Shown: in pieces, positions 4,558-11,506 of the stretch
Layout of the letters: the number at the start of each line of letters is the position of its first letter
Position numbering within the stretch: the first letter of the stretch is position 1
Origin: an uncultured Dialister sp.
Lineage (GTDB): Bacteria; Bacillota; Negativicutes; Veillonellales; Dialisteraceae
NCBI GenBank assembly: GCA_934193095.1
Contig: CAKPUX010000053.1
Span: forward strand, 1-14,116
Length of the DNA: 14,116 nt
Direction: 5' to 3'
The notes under the pieces: generated by a model
Told to the model about the DNA's origin: nothing
What the model saw: the letters and a program-made list of their open reading frames with translations, nothing else
Databases searched by the model: none
Made by a program: the position numbers and the translations under genes

Positions 4558-7500
4558 TCACAAGCCGCTTCCCCGCCCCTTTGCCACCGATCTCAGGCCT
4601 CTTGCTATCACCATCGTCACAAGGTAGAAGCACGGGATGAGGAAGATGCCGAAGACGGTCGCAAAGCACATACCGCCCACGACAGCGACGCCCATGCCGC
4701 AGCGAGCCGCTGCACCGGCGCCGGTCGCCAAAGCGAGCGGGAGACAGCCGATGATGGAGGTGAAGGCTGTCATGAGGATCGGGCGGAAACGGAGCTTTGC
4801 CGCTTCCTTGACAGCATCTACCGGGTCCATCCCGTGATCGACACGCTCCTTCGCAAATTCCACGATGAGGATGGCATTCTTCGCAGCCAGCCCGATGATC
4901 ATGATGATACCGATCTGCATATAGACACTATTCTGGTAGCCGTCACTGGTCGAGCCCAAAAGAGCGGCCAGCTTGTTCACGACATACTCCGAGAATACCG
5001 CGCCGAAGATGCCCGTCGGCACCGTGAAGAGGACTGCGAGCGGCACAGACCAGCTCTCATAGAGCGCCGCAAGGCAGAGGAAAGCAAAGACCAGCGCCAG
5101 CCCTAAGACCTTCATCGTAGACGAGCCCGACTTCTGCTCCTCGCGGCTCTGACCGGACCACTCGATGGTGGTCCCCGCCGGAGCGATCTCCTTCACGACC
5201 GCTTCTGCCGCTGCCATGGCTTCGCCGGAGCTGTAGCCGCTCCCTGCGCTGCCCTGGATGGAGATGGAGCGCACGCCATTGAAACGGCTGATGGAGGACG
5301 GGCCGGTCGTGATGGACTTCGTCAGGATGGTATCGAGCGGGATCATGTCGCCCGCTTGGGATCTGACGGAAATAAATTTCAAGCTGTCCGCTTCCGAGCG
5401 GTAGCGGGTATCTGCCTGCAGCATGACCTTGTACGAGCGTCCGAACTGATTGAAATCATTCACCTGTGTGCCGCCGAAATTCACCTGCAGCGCGGTGAAA
5501 ACATCGGAGAGCTGGATGCCGAGGCTCTTGACCTTCTCGCGATCCACATGATACTCGTAGCTCGGGGTATTGGCCTTGAAATTGCTGCGAACGGCAGAGA
5601 GCTCCGGACGGCGGTTCGCCTCAGCTACGATCTTCGATGCCAGATCTCCCAGCTCTTCATCAGAGAGTCCCGTATTGTCCTGCACCTGCATCGCCCATCC
5701 GCCCTCCATGCCAAGACCCGGCAAGGCAGAAGGGCCGAAGGCCATGACCTGCGCCTCCGGATGCGCTCCTGCGATCTTCTGATTGAAAGCGGAAAGGATC
5801 GCGGAGAGACTTTCGTCCCTGCCGGTACGTGTCTCCCAGTCTTTCAGCCGGACGAAAAGATTCGCCGAGCCTGCCGAGGTATTCGTCATGACGGCATCGA
5901 CGCCGGGGAGCGTCTTCGTCTCCTTGGCGACCGCATCGACGACCTTGACCGTCTGGTTCATGGAGGTGCCTTCCGGCATCGTGATCGAAGCGATGAACAT
6001 GCCCTGGTCTTCATTCGGTACGAAGGTCGAAGGGACGAGCTTGTAGAAAAGCCCCATGAGTCCTGCGATGATCACAAGGAAGCAGACCGCATACTTCAGA
6101 TGGGAAATCATCCAGCCGACCTTGCCCGTGTACGCATCGCGCACCGCATCAAAAGCGCTGTTGAATCTGGCAAAGAAGCGGCCGATCACGCCCTTCGAGA
6201 CGGCGGTATCCTCCGCCTTGAGGAGCATCCCGCAAAGCGCCGGTGTCAAGGTCAGTGCGACCAGAGCGGAGATCGCCACTGATACGGTGATGGTGATCGC
6301 AAACTGCTTGTATAGGACACCCATCGTCCCGCCGAGGAAAGCGACCGGGACGAAAATGGCAGCCAGCACCGCGGTCGTCGCGATGATCGGTCCCTGCACC
6401 TCATCCATCGCCTTTTCTGTGGACTCCTTCACCGGCATATGGTCTTTGGCCATATGCTCCTCCACGTTTTCGATGACAACGATCGCATCATCGACAACCA
6501 TGCCGATGGCAAGCACCAGCGCAAAAAGCGTCAGCGTATTGATGGTGAAGCCGAGCACGACGAAGGTCGCAAACGTACCGATGATGGAGACAGGCACCGC
6601 AAGGATCGGGATGAGGGTCGTGCGCCATTTCTGCAGAAATACAAAGACGACCAGAACGACAAGGAGCAGCGCTTCGATGAAGGTATCGACCACTTCGGAA
6701 ATCGATGCATTGATAAAAGCGGTGTTATCGACAACGATCTTGTACTCCAGATCCGGCGGGAAATTATTCTTCGCTTCCGCGAGGATCTTTTTCACCGCCG
6801 TGACCGATTCGAGCGTATTCGCATCATTCGTCAGCTGCACGCCAAAGCCGACCCCCGTCTTGCCGTCGAGCTTCGAGTCTGTTGATGAGCTCTGCGCACC
6901 TGTTTCCACCTCTGCCACATCGCGGAGACGGACGAACTGGCCATCGCTTCCCGACTTGATGATGATATTCCCGAACTGCTCCGGCGTAGACAGACGGCCC
7001 TCCACCTTTGCGCTGTACTGCTTCTCCTGATTTTTCGGCGTCGGCGGTGCGCCGACCGTACCCGCCGGAGCCGCCTGATTCTGCTCCTTGATGGCGCTCG
7101 TCACATCCGAGACCGTGAGTCCGCGCTCTGCGAGCTTATCCGGATTCAGCCACACGCGCATCGCGTACGTCGAGCCGAAGGCATTCACGTTGCCGACCCC
7201 CGAGACACGCTTCAGCTTGTCCAAGAGGTAAATATCTGCATAGTTTTTCAGAAACGCAGTGTCATATGTGTTGTTTGGTGAATACAGATTCACCATGAGA
7301 GCCATATCACCGGAGGACTTGCGTACGGACAGCCCAGTCTGCTGCACCTCGCTCGGCAGCCCGTTCTTCGCCAGATTTGCCGTATTCTGCACATTGACAG
7401 AGTCCGTATTGCCGTCCGTATCGAGATTAAAAACGATCGACAGGCTGTAGCTCCCGTTATTGGAAGAGGTGGAAGACATGTAGTCCATGCCTTCGATGCC

Positions 7501-7710
7501 ATTCAGCTGGTTCTCGAGCACCTGCGCGACAGTCTGATTCACCGTCTCCGCATTCGCGCCCGTATAGCTGGCTGACAGATTGATGGTCGGCGGTGAGATC
7601 TGCGGATACTGCGCGATCGGCAGACTGACCAGAGAGATCAGCCCGAGAAGCACAATGATCAGCGAGACCACGATCGCAAAGATCGGCCGCCGAATAAAGA
7701 ATTTTGACAT
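4558..7710 (-). CDS. RND efflux transporter, AcrB/HAE1 family
   Basis: This is a proton-driven inner-membrane pump that would export drugs or other amphiphiles through an adaptor and an outer-membrane channel. It has 1050 residues, matching AcrB/MexB. It starts MSKFFIRRPIFAIVVSLIIV, the typical N-terminal cue and first membrane helix. A periplasmic porter domain spans about 30-335 and a helix bundle about 337-500. A second helix at about 540-557 opens the second periplasmic loop, and the last helix bundle is at about 868-1037. The proton-relay residues are present: D407 and D408 in GMVVDDAIVVIEN, K944 in GLAAKNAILIVEF, and R974 in KLRFRP. A GGAG lies 6-7 nt before the ATG. It follows the adaptor gene across a 690-bp repeat gap instead of the usual few bases. 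The heptamers begin only 16 bp upstream of the start. Family is certain; substrate is not predictable. Confidence 0.96.
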   Translation of the reverse strand: MSKFFIRRPIFAIVVSLIIVLLGLISLVSLPIAQYPQISPPTINLSASYTGANAETVNQTVAQVLENQLNGIEGMDYMSSTSSNNGSYSLSIVFNLDTDGNTDSVNVQNTANLAKNGLPSEVQQTGLSVRKSSGDMALMVNLYSPNNTYDTAFLKNYADIYLLDKLKRVSGVGNVNAFGSTYAMRVWLNPDKLAERGLTVSDVTSAIKEQNQAAPAGTVGAPPTPKNQEKQYSAKVEGRLSTPEQFGNIIIKSGSDGQFVRLRDVAEVETGAQSSSTDSKLDGKTGVGFGVQLTNDANTLESVTAVKKILAEAKNNFPPDLEYKIVVDNTAFINASISEVVDTFIEALLLVVLVVFVFLQKWRTTLIPILAVPVSIIGTFATFVVLGFTINTLTLFALVLAIGMVVDDAIVVIENVEEHMAKDHMPVKESTEKAMDEVQGPIIATTAVLAAIFVPVAFLGGTMGVLYKQFAITITVSVAISALVALTLTPALCGMLLKAEDTAVSKGVIGRFFARFNSAFDAVRDAYTGKVGWMISHLKYAVCFLVIIAGLMGLFYKLVPSTFVPNEDQGMFIASITMPEGTSMNQTVKVVDAVAKETKTLPGVDAVMTNTSAGSANLFVRLKDWETRTGRDESLSAILSAFNQKIAGAHPEAQVMAFGPSALPGLGMEGGWAMQVQDNTGLSDEELGDLASKIVAEANRRPELSAVRSNFKANTPSYEYHVDREKVKSLGIQLSDVFTALQVNFGGTQVNDFNQFGRSYKVMLQADTRYRSEADSLKFISVRSQAGDMIPLDTILTKSITTGPSSISRFNGVRSISIQGSAGSGYSSGEAMAAAEAVVKEIAPAGTTIEWSGQSREEQKSGSSTMKVLGLALVFAFLCLAALYESWSVPLAVLFTVPTGIFGAVFSEYVVNKLAALLGSTSDGYQNSVYMQIGIIMIIGLAAKNAILIVEFAKERVDHGMDPVDAVKEAAKLRFRPILMTAFTSIIGCLPLALATGAGAAARCGMGVAVVGGMCFATVFGIFLIPCFYLVTMVIARGLRSVAKGRGSGL

Positions 7711-7726
7711 AGGTATCTCCGTATTA

Positions 7727-7782
7727 AGTGACTGGTGACTAGTAGCTAGGGACTAGGGTTCGGGGTTCGGGGTTCGGGGTTA
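7727..7782 (+). repeat. Eight in-phase heptamers crossing motif families
   Basis: The consecutive units are AGTGACT, GGTGACT, AGTAGCT, AGGGACT, AGGGTTC, GGGGTTC, GGGGTTC and GGGGTTA. The series passes from the GTGACT-type motif to the GGTTC-type motif without breaking the 7-nt register. This is the clearest sign that the differently worded repeats belong to one heptamer family. Confidence 0.93.
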
Positions 7783-7860
7783 GCCCGTGGGGCGTATCGC
7801 CCTTTGATTGCGTGCGAAAGAGGTTCTGCGGGTTCTATAGGTTCAAGAGGTTCAACAGGG

Positions 7861-7899
7861 GTGGTGCGGCGCATAAAAATATGGAAGCGCCGCTTTTTT
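7861..7899 (+). repeat. GCGGCGC stem-loop, copy F
   Basis: GCGGCGC (7866-7872) and GCGCCGC (7887-7893) form a perfect 7-bp stem around a 14-nt loop, and TTTTTT follows on the plus strand. That looks like an intrinsic terminator for plus-strand transcripts, but the genes on both sides are on the minus strand. In that direction there is no U-tract. Confidence 0.87.
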
Positions 7900-7918
7900 A
7901 TAAAATGGTACTCCACCT

Positions 7919-8070
7919 ATCGTCATCCCGAGCGAAGCCCTCGATCTTTCTTGCACACCGATAAGTAGTAAGAGCGAGATAATAGAACAACGTAGCGCCA
8001 TTATGAAATGGTGCATACATGCTGATTCCCGTACTGCAATAGAGATCTCTCGGCTACGCTCGAGATGACG
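7919..8070. mobile_element. MITE-like unit of about 150 bp, second copy
   Basis: The left end reads TCGTCATCCCGAGCGAAGCC (7919-7938). The right end (8051-8070), reverse-complemented, reads TCGTCATCTCGAGCGTAGCC. The 20-bp ends differ at two positions and are followed by GATCT on each side. The unit has no ORF. It sits about 25 bp inside stem-loop F, as the first unit sits about 26 bp inside stem-loop B. The interior shares ATGGTGC and a neighbouring CATGC stretch with the unit at 1577-1764. Confidence 0.6.
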
Positions 8071-8154
8071 ACGACGCGAAGCACCATCAAAAATTGCAGC
8101 GAAGCTGCCACCACAACCCTGAACCCATCAACCTGAAGTTTGAAAGCAGGCATA

Positions 8155-8213
8155 AGTAGCTAGTGGCTAGGGATTAGGGATTAGGAGTGACTGGTGACTA
8201 GTGACTGGTGACT
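8155..8213 (+). repeat. AGTAGCT/AGGGATT/GGTGACT heptamer run
   Basis: Units AGTAGCT, AGTGGCT, AGGGATT and AGGGATT (8155-8182) are followed, after a 3-nt shift, by AGTGACT, GGTGACT, AGTGACT and GGTGACT (8186-8213). The same words occur, in the opposite orientation, downstream of trpD and in the trpB-trpC gap. Confidence 0.9.
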
Positions 8214-8216
8214 GAA

Positions 8217-8318
8217 ATGTCATTTTCGGGCATCGCCCTATTTATACTCCGCGGCGCTTCCATATTTTTTGCGCCGCACCACCATTTCGCATTTCTCATT
8301 TCTAATTTCTCATTCAAG
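8217..8318 (-). repeat. Stem-loop plus tail repeat, copy G (inverted)
   Basis: GCGGCGC (8251-8257) pairs with GCGCCGC (8271-8277) around a 13-nt loop. On the minus strand the tail GGAGTATAAATAGGGCGATG is identical to that of the copy beside trpD. On the plus strand the hairpin is followed by in-phase ATTTCGC, ATTTCTC, ATTTCTA, ATTTCTC and ATTCAAG units (8284-8318), variants of the ATTCCTC/ATTCCTA words seen at 4076-4110. Confidence 0.88.
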
Positions 8319-8388
8319 CAGAGCTTTCAAACGGAATCAAAGGGCGGTACGCCCCTGGGGCTAACCCTGAACCCGTTTAATCGCCGCC

Positions 8389-8416
8389 ATTCCTCATTCT
8401 TTATTCCTCATTCATT
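8389..8416 (+). repeat. ATTCCTC heptamers overlapping the adaptor gene stop
   Basis: Four in-phase units ATTCCTC, ATTCTTT, ATTCCTC and ATTCATT span the end of the adaptor gene. The last codons of that gene (Met-Asn-Glu-Glu-stop) are encoded by the repeat. Confidence 0.85.
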
Positions 8417-9573
8417 GACAATCCCAATTCTTCCGCCGTAGCGGCCGTCGGGTTCAGCGTCTGGCCTTCCTTCAGATTCGTCAGGCCTTCGACGACGACG
8501 ACATCCTTTTCCGTGAGCCCTTTCTTCACGATATAATAGCTGCCCACCTTATCCCCGAGCGTCACGATCTTCGAGACTGACAGACCGTCATCCCCGCACA
8601 CGATGACGAAGGACTTATCCAGCACCTGCTGCACCGCACGCTCCGGCACAAGAAGTACATCCTTCCTGAGGGGGCTTTGCAGCGTCACGCGGGCGAACAT
8701 CCCCGGCAGGAGGACATGCTCCGTATTTTCAAAAATCGCCTTCATCGTGATCGTCCCCGTACTCTGCGAGACTTCGCGATCCATCACATAGTTTTTCGAG
8801 ACTTCCGAAAGCTTCATGCCATTGCTCAGGGTGAGCGTCGCCTGCGGGATCATTTGATCCGGCGGCAGCGCGTCTTGCCGATTTTCCATCACAGACTGCT
8901 GGAAATTCAAAAGCTCATTTTCAGAGATGGAAAACTGCACGGCGATCGGATTCACGGAACCGACAGAGACCAGCTCCGTATTCCCCGTCGTCACAAAGCT
9001 CCCCGGCGACATCTCATTCACAGAGAGCTTGCCGGAGATCGGCGAACGAATGATGGTATCGTCCAGATTCTCCTGCGCCTTCTGCAGGAGCGACTGCATG
9101 TTCCGATAATTCGACTCATTCGTCTCGACCGTCGCCCGCTGCGTCGTCAGCGTCTGCTCCGAGATCGCCCCCGTCTCTGCGAGCTTCTCGTAGCGCTGAA
9201 GATCGATCTTCGAATTGTTCAGTGTCGTCAAGGCTTTATCCACATTGGACTCTGCGGAGAGCACCTCAGTAGAATACTGCCGGTCATCGATCTTATAGAG
9301 CGGCTGTCCTTTTTCGACGAACTGCCCGCTCCGGATATATTTCTCCACGATCGTCCCCGACACTTTCGGCTTGATCGAGACGGCATCGAGTGCCTTCACC
9401 TGTCCGGCATACTGCTTTGAGACGATGACATCCTTCTTCTGCACGGGAAGCGTCTTCACAGAGACAGCACTCACCTTCGGCGCGGTCTGCCCGCAGCCTG
9501 CCAGCAGCCCCGACGCGAGGGCGCACAGGAATAGCGCAAGCAGCGCCTTCTTCTTCCATAGTTTTTGAATCAT
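8401..9573 (-). CDS. RND periplasmic adaptor lipoprotein (AcrA/MFP family)
   Basis: This membrane-fusion protein would bridge the RND pump and an outer-membrane channel. From the ATG at 9573 it has 390 residues. A signal peptide with basic KLWKKK and a hydrophobic stretch ends in lipobox LLAGC, so C27 should be lipidated. The first lipoyl half is at about 65-96 (VSGTIVEKYIRSGQFVEKGQ), a coiled-coil hairpin at about 100-172, and the second lipoyl half at about 173-206 (SPISGKLSVNEMSPG). Beta-barrel and membrane-proximal regions follow, with LLPGMFARV and VLLVPERAV typical of the family. AAAGGAG lies 6 nt before this start; an in-frame ATG at 9639 lacks such a site and would put residues before the signal peptide. 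It is transcribed with the RND gene, although 690 bp apart. Its C-terminal codons and stop are repeat-derived. Confidence 0.95.
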   Translation of the reverse strand: MIQKLWKKKALLALFLCALASGLLAGCGQTAPKVSAVSVKTLPVQKKDVIVSKQYAGQVKALDAVSIKPKVSGTIVEKYIRSGQFVEKGQPLYKIDDRQYSTEVLSAESNVDKALTTLNNSKIDLQRYEKLAETGAISEQTLTTQRATVETNESNYRNMQSLLQKAQENLDDTIIRSPISGKLSVNEMSPGSFVTTGNTELVSVGSVNPIAVQFSISENELLNFQQSVMENRQDALPPDQMIPQATLTLSNGMKLSEVSKNYVMDREVSQSTGTITMKAIFENTEHVLLPGMFARVTLQSPLRKDVLLVPERAVQQVLDKSFVIVCGDDGLSVSKIVTLGDKVGSYYIVKKGLTEKDVVVVEGLTNLKEGQTLNPTAATAEELGLSMNEE

Positions 9574-9609
9574 AAGAGTCTCCTTTGCGTATAGATTCCA
9601 ATTTTTCCT

Positions 9610-9639
9610 ATCATAGCACCGGAAAATATTCGCAGTCAA
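9610..9639 (-). promoter_or_regulatory. Probable promoter of the efflux operon
   Basis: On the minus strand TTGACT (9639-9634) and TATGAT (9615-9610) are separated by 18 nt. Initiation would fall about 30 nt upstream of the AcrA-type start codon at 9573, giving a short leader that carries the AAAGGAG site. Confidence 0.7.
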
Positions 9640-9680
9640 TCATAATGAGAATAGATCAAAAGGTCGAAGTTTGAAATCTC

Positions 9681-9694
9681 AAGTGACTGGTGAC
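9681..9694 (+). repeat. Two GTGACT heptamers in the divergent intergenic region
   Basis: AGTGACT and GGTGACT occur in phase upstream of the efflux promoter, an isolated minimal copy of the heptamer family without the hairpin. The rest of the 309-bp divergent region (9574-9882) has no gene, only candidate promoters and inverted repeats. Confidence 0.75.
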
Positions 9695-9734
9695 TTGCAT
9701 GCTGTCATCGGCCATCGCCATTATTAAGGGGATC

Positions 9735-9778
9735 GGGCAGCACTGCCCTTATCATGATTTCTTTCCCTTCATCATAAG
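9735..9778. promoter_or_regulatory. Inverted repeats upstream of the lyase gene, candidate operator
   Basis: There are two dyads. GGGCAG-CA-CTGCCC (9735-9748) is a perfect 6-bp inverted repeat with a 2-nt centre. CTTATCATGA (9748-9757) and TCATCATAAG (9769-9778) are inverted arms with one mismatch, their centres 21 bp apart (two helical turns), as expected for a dimeric repressor or activator. They lie just upstream of the putative lyase -35 region. No regulator gene is in the window, so binding is an inference. Confidence 0.4.
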
Positions 9779-9812
9779 ATTTTTCTCTATCAGAAATATG
9801 CGAAGAAGGTTT

Positions 9813-9818
9813 TATAAT
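9813..9818 (+). promoter_or_regulatory. Putative -10 box of the lyase gene
   Basis: A perfect TATAAT lies 64 nt before the start codon at 9883. The sequence 17-18 nt upstream (near 9789-9795) is a poor -35 match, so this promoter may need an activator. Confidence 0.45.
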
Positions 9819-9882
9819 AACGGGTAGCAGGCTCGCGCCGCTGTGAAATCCATCGCGCGTCCGCATGAAAGGAGACTCTCAT

Positions 9883-11376
9883 ATGAAACATTCTTTACTC
9901 GCACTCACATTGTGCGCTCTGATTTCCGGAAGCCCGGTCTTGGCGAAAGAAGCGCCGCGGGATAATTTCTATTGGCTCGGGCAGATTAATAAAGCCTCAG
10001 ACGTCATCAATACCAGTGAAGGGCTGCTGACACAAGAGGAAGGAAAGCACATAGCACGCGGCATCGAGAAGGTACTGAGGGATGGCAATAAAAAAGGCGG
10101 GGCACGCCCGTCGAATGTTGTCGCCTTTGAGCCTTATCTCATCCGAGCCGCTGGACCGGAGGTAACAAAGCTGCATGCGGGGCGTTCGTCGCAGGACATG
10201 CTGTCAACGGTCGGCATCATGGAGCAGCGAGAGCATCTCCTTGCCATGGCAAAAGAACTGAATGCCGTGCAGGAGGATCTCATCCGCCTCGCAGAGGAAA
10301 ACCGGGACACCCTCATCCCGAACTATACGAATGGCGTCGCCGCGCAGCCGAACAGCCTCGCGCACTATCTTATCGCGTATGCCAATGCATACCAGCGCGA
10401 CAGCACGCGCGTGCGCGAATACTACACGCGTCTGAACCGCTCTCCGATGGGAAGCATGGTGCTGAACGGCACAGGCTGGCCGCTCGATCGCGACCGCATA
10501 GCGAAGTATCTGGGATTTGACGCCATCGCGTACAACACATATGATGCGGGACAGATCTTCCCGCAGGAAGCACCGATCGAGACGGGCGGCATCACGAATG
10601 TGATCGCTATCCATACCACAAGTTTCATCGAAGAAATCATGCAGCAATATGCACAGCCGCGTCCCTGGATTCTTTTGAAGGAAGGACAGGGAAACACCTA
10701 CGTTTCCTCCGCCATGCCGCAGAAGCGAAACCCCGGCATCCTGAACAGCTGCCGCACGGACGCCTCGACACTTCTCGGCATGTCGGTCGAAGCGATGTTC
10801 CGTTCACATAATATTCCCGCAGGCATGGCGGACGGGCGGCTGAACGGAAGGTACGACCTTATGCCGCAGGCAACCAAAGTGCTGAAAGGCATGGACCGTA
10901 TCCTGAACAATCTCACCATCGACCCGAAGCGCAGCCAAGAGGAGCTGAATCTGGACTGGACGTGCTCGCAGGAAATCGCCGATGAGCTGATGAAGAACCA
11001 CAGCATTCCTTTCCGCACAGGTCATCACTTCGCTTCGGAAATCGTGACATACGCGCGTCAGAATCACATCCCGCCGTCGGATTTTACATATGAAGAGGCA
11101 AAGAAGATTTACCAGCGGGTCGCTGCCAATGATCCCGTACTCCCCTCCGCCTTCCCGATGACGGAGGCCGAGTGGAAGAATGCAAAAGATCCGGCATCCA
11201 TTGTCAGAAATCGCAAAGTCAAGGGCGGGCCGCAGCCTGAAGAACTCACCCGCATGATTCAAATGGCCAGGGACGACCTCGCCAGGAGCGAAGCCTGGGT
11301 CGCGGAGCAGGAAGAAAAACTTGCTGCCGCGGAAAGCGCGCTGAATGCCGATTTCCAGAAAATGCTTGGGGATTAA
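9883..11376 (+). CDS. Exported lyase of the argininosuccinate lyase/fumarase superfamily
   Basis: The superfamily cleaves C-N or C-O bonds with release of fumarate. From the ATG at 9883 (AAAGGAG 8 nt upstream; the in-frame ATG at 9865 has no such site) the protein has 497 residues. A Sec signal peptide MKHSLLALTLCALISG ends in VLA, with cleavage expected after A21, so the mature enzyme (about 476 residues) should be periplasmic. Superfamily motifs are HAGRSSQD (98-105, ArgH HTGRSRND), PNYTNG (146-151, ArgH PGYTHL) and the catalytic-serine loop SSAMPQKRNP (275-284). The histidine after the threonine in the second motif is Asn here, and the Arg-Asn of the first is Ser-Gln, so it is unlikely to be a housekeeping ArgH. 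EDDS lyase-like enzymes are a possible relative. The C-terminus (about 455-497) looks helical or coiled-coil. It is monocistronic, divergent from the pump and convergent with feoAB. Superfamily is secure; substrate unknown. Confidence 0.88.
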   Translation: MKHSLLALTLCALISGSPVLAKEAPRDNFYWLGQINKASDVINTSEGLLTQEEGKHIARGIEKVLRDGNKKGGARPSNVVAFEPYLIRAAGPEVTKLHAGRSSQDMLSTVGIMEQREHLLAMAKELNAVQEDLIRLAEENRDTLIPNYTNGVAAQPNSLAHYLIAYANAYQRDSTRVREYYTRLNRSPMGSMVLNGTGWPLDRDRIAKYLGFDAIAYNTYDAGQIFPQEAPIETGGITNVIAIHTTSFIEEIMQQYAQPRPWILLKEGQGNTYVSSAMPQKRNPGILNSCRTDASTLLGMSVEAMFRSHNIPAGMADGRLNGRYDLMPQATKVLKGMDRILNNLTIDPKRSQEELNLDWTCSQEIADELMKNHSIPFRTGHHFASEIVTYARQNHIPPSDFTYEEAKKIYQRVAANDPVLPSAFPMTEAEWKNAKDPASIVRNRKVKGGPQPEELTRMIQMARDDLARSEAWVAEQEEKLAAAESALNADFQKMLGD

Positions 11377-11413
11377 ATCAGCGTTTCCTTAAAAGCAACA
11401 CACGATGAAAAGC

Positions 11414-11462
11414 AAAAATCCGACAGGATTGACATCTATGAAGTCAATTCTGTCGGATTTTT
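11414..11462. terminator. Bidirectional intrinsic terminator between lyase and feoAB
   Basis: AAAAATCCGACAGGATTGAC (11414-11433) and GTCAATTCTGTCGGATTTTT (11443-11462) form a 20-bp stem with one G-U pair and a 9-nt loop. The A-tract on the left and T-tract on the right serve both strands. It is placed midway between the convergent stops at 11376 and 11507. Confidence 0.95.
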
Positions 11463-11506
11463 ATATGCTTCATCCGATGAAGGAAGGGATGTTTTCTCTT
11501 TCATCC

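Larger units (their letters stand above)
7711..8400. repeat. 690-bp repeat-filled gap inside the efflux operon
   Basis: No gene is visible. The gap runs from heptamers (7727-7782) through a copy of the 50-bp tract (GGGTTAGCCCGTGGGGCGTA to AAAGAGGTTC, about 7776-7832), a stem-loop (7866-7893), a MITE-like unit (7919-8070) and a degenerate inverted stem-loop (GCAGC-GAA-GCTGC, 8096-8108) with CACAACCCTGAACCC. It continues with a second heptamer run (8155-8213), an inverted hairpin-tail copy (8217-8318), an inverted 50-bp tract (about 8331-8370) and ATTCCTC heptamers entering the adaptor gene. The first half has the same order of parts as the trpB-trpC gap. Confidence 0.88.

Noticed and set aside
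5356..6282. Plus-strand open frames within the RND gene (also 6056-7030 and 4525-5106)
   Set aside because: These are shadow frames of the 1050-residue RND transporter, with no family features and no convincing ribosome sites.
7866..7899. Stem-loop followed by six T as an intrinsic terminator
   Set aside because: The T-tract is on the plus strand, where no gene is transcribed. It is one member of a repeat family whose other copies lack T-tracts.
8208..8441. Plus-strand 77-codon open frame in the efflux gap
   Set aside because: It consists of the stem-loop and heptamer repeats, so its translation is repeat-derived.
9641..9659. Fur-box-like ATAATGAGAAT upstream of the efflux promoter
   Set aside because: Only 11 of 19 positions match the Fur consensus and just one half-site is good. 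It is too weak to call, although an iron gene lies nearby.
10204..10647. Minus-strand open frames within the lyase gene (also 10698-11018 and 10804-11262)
   Set aside because: These are antisense shadows of a clear lyase gene.
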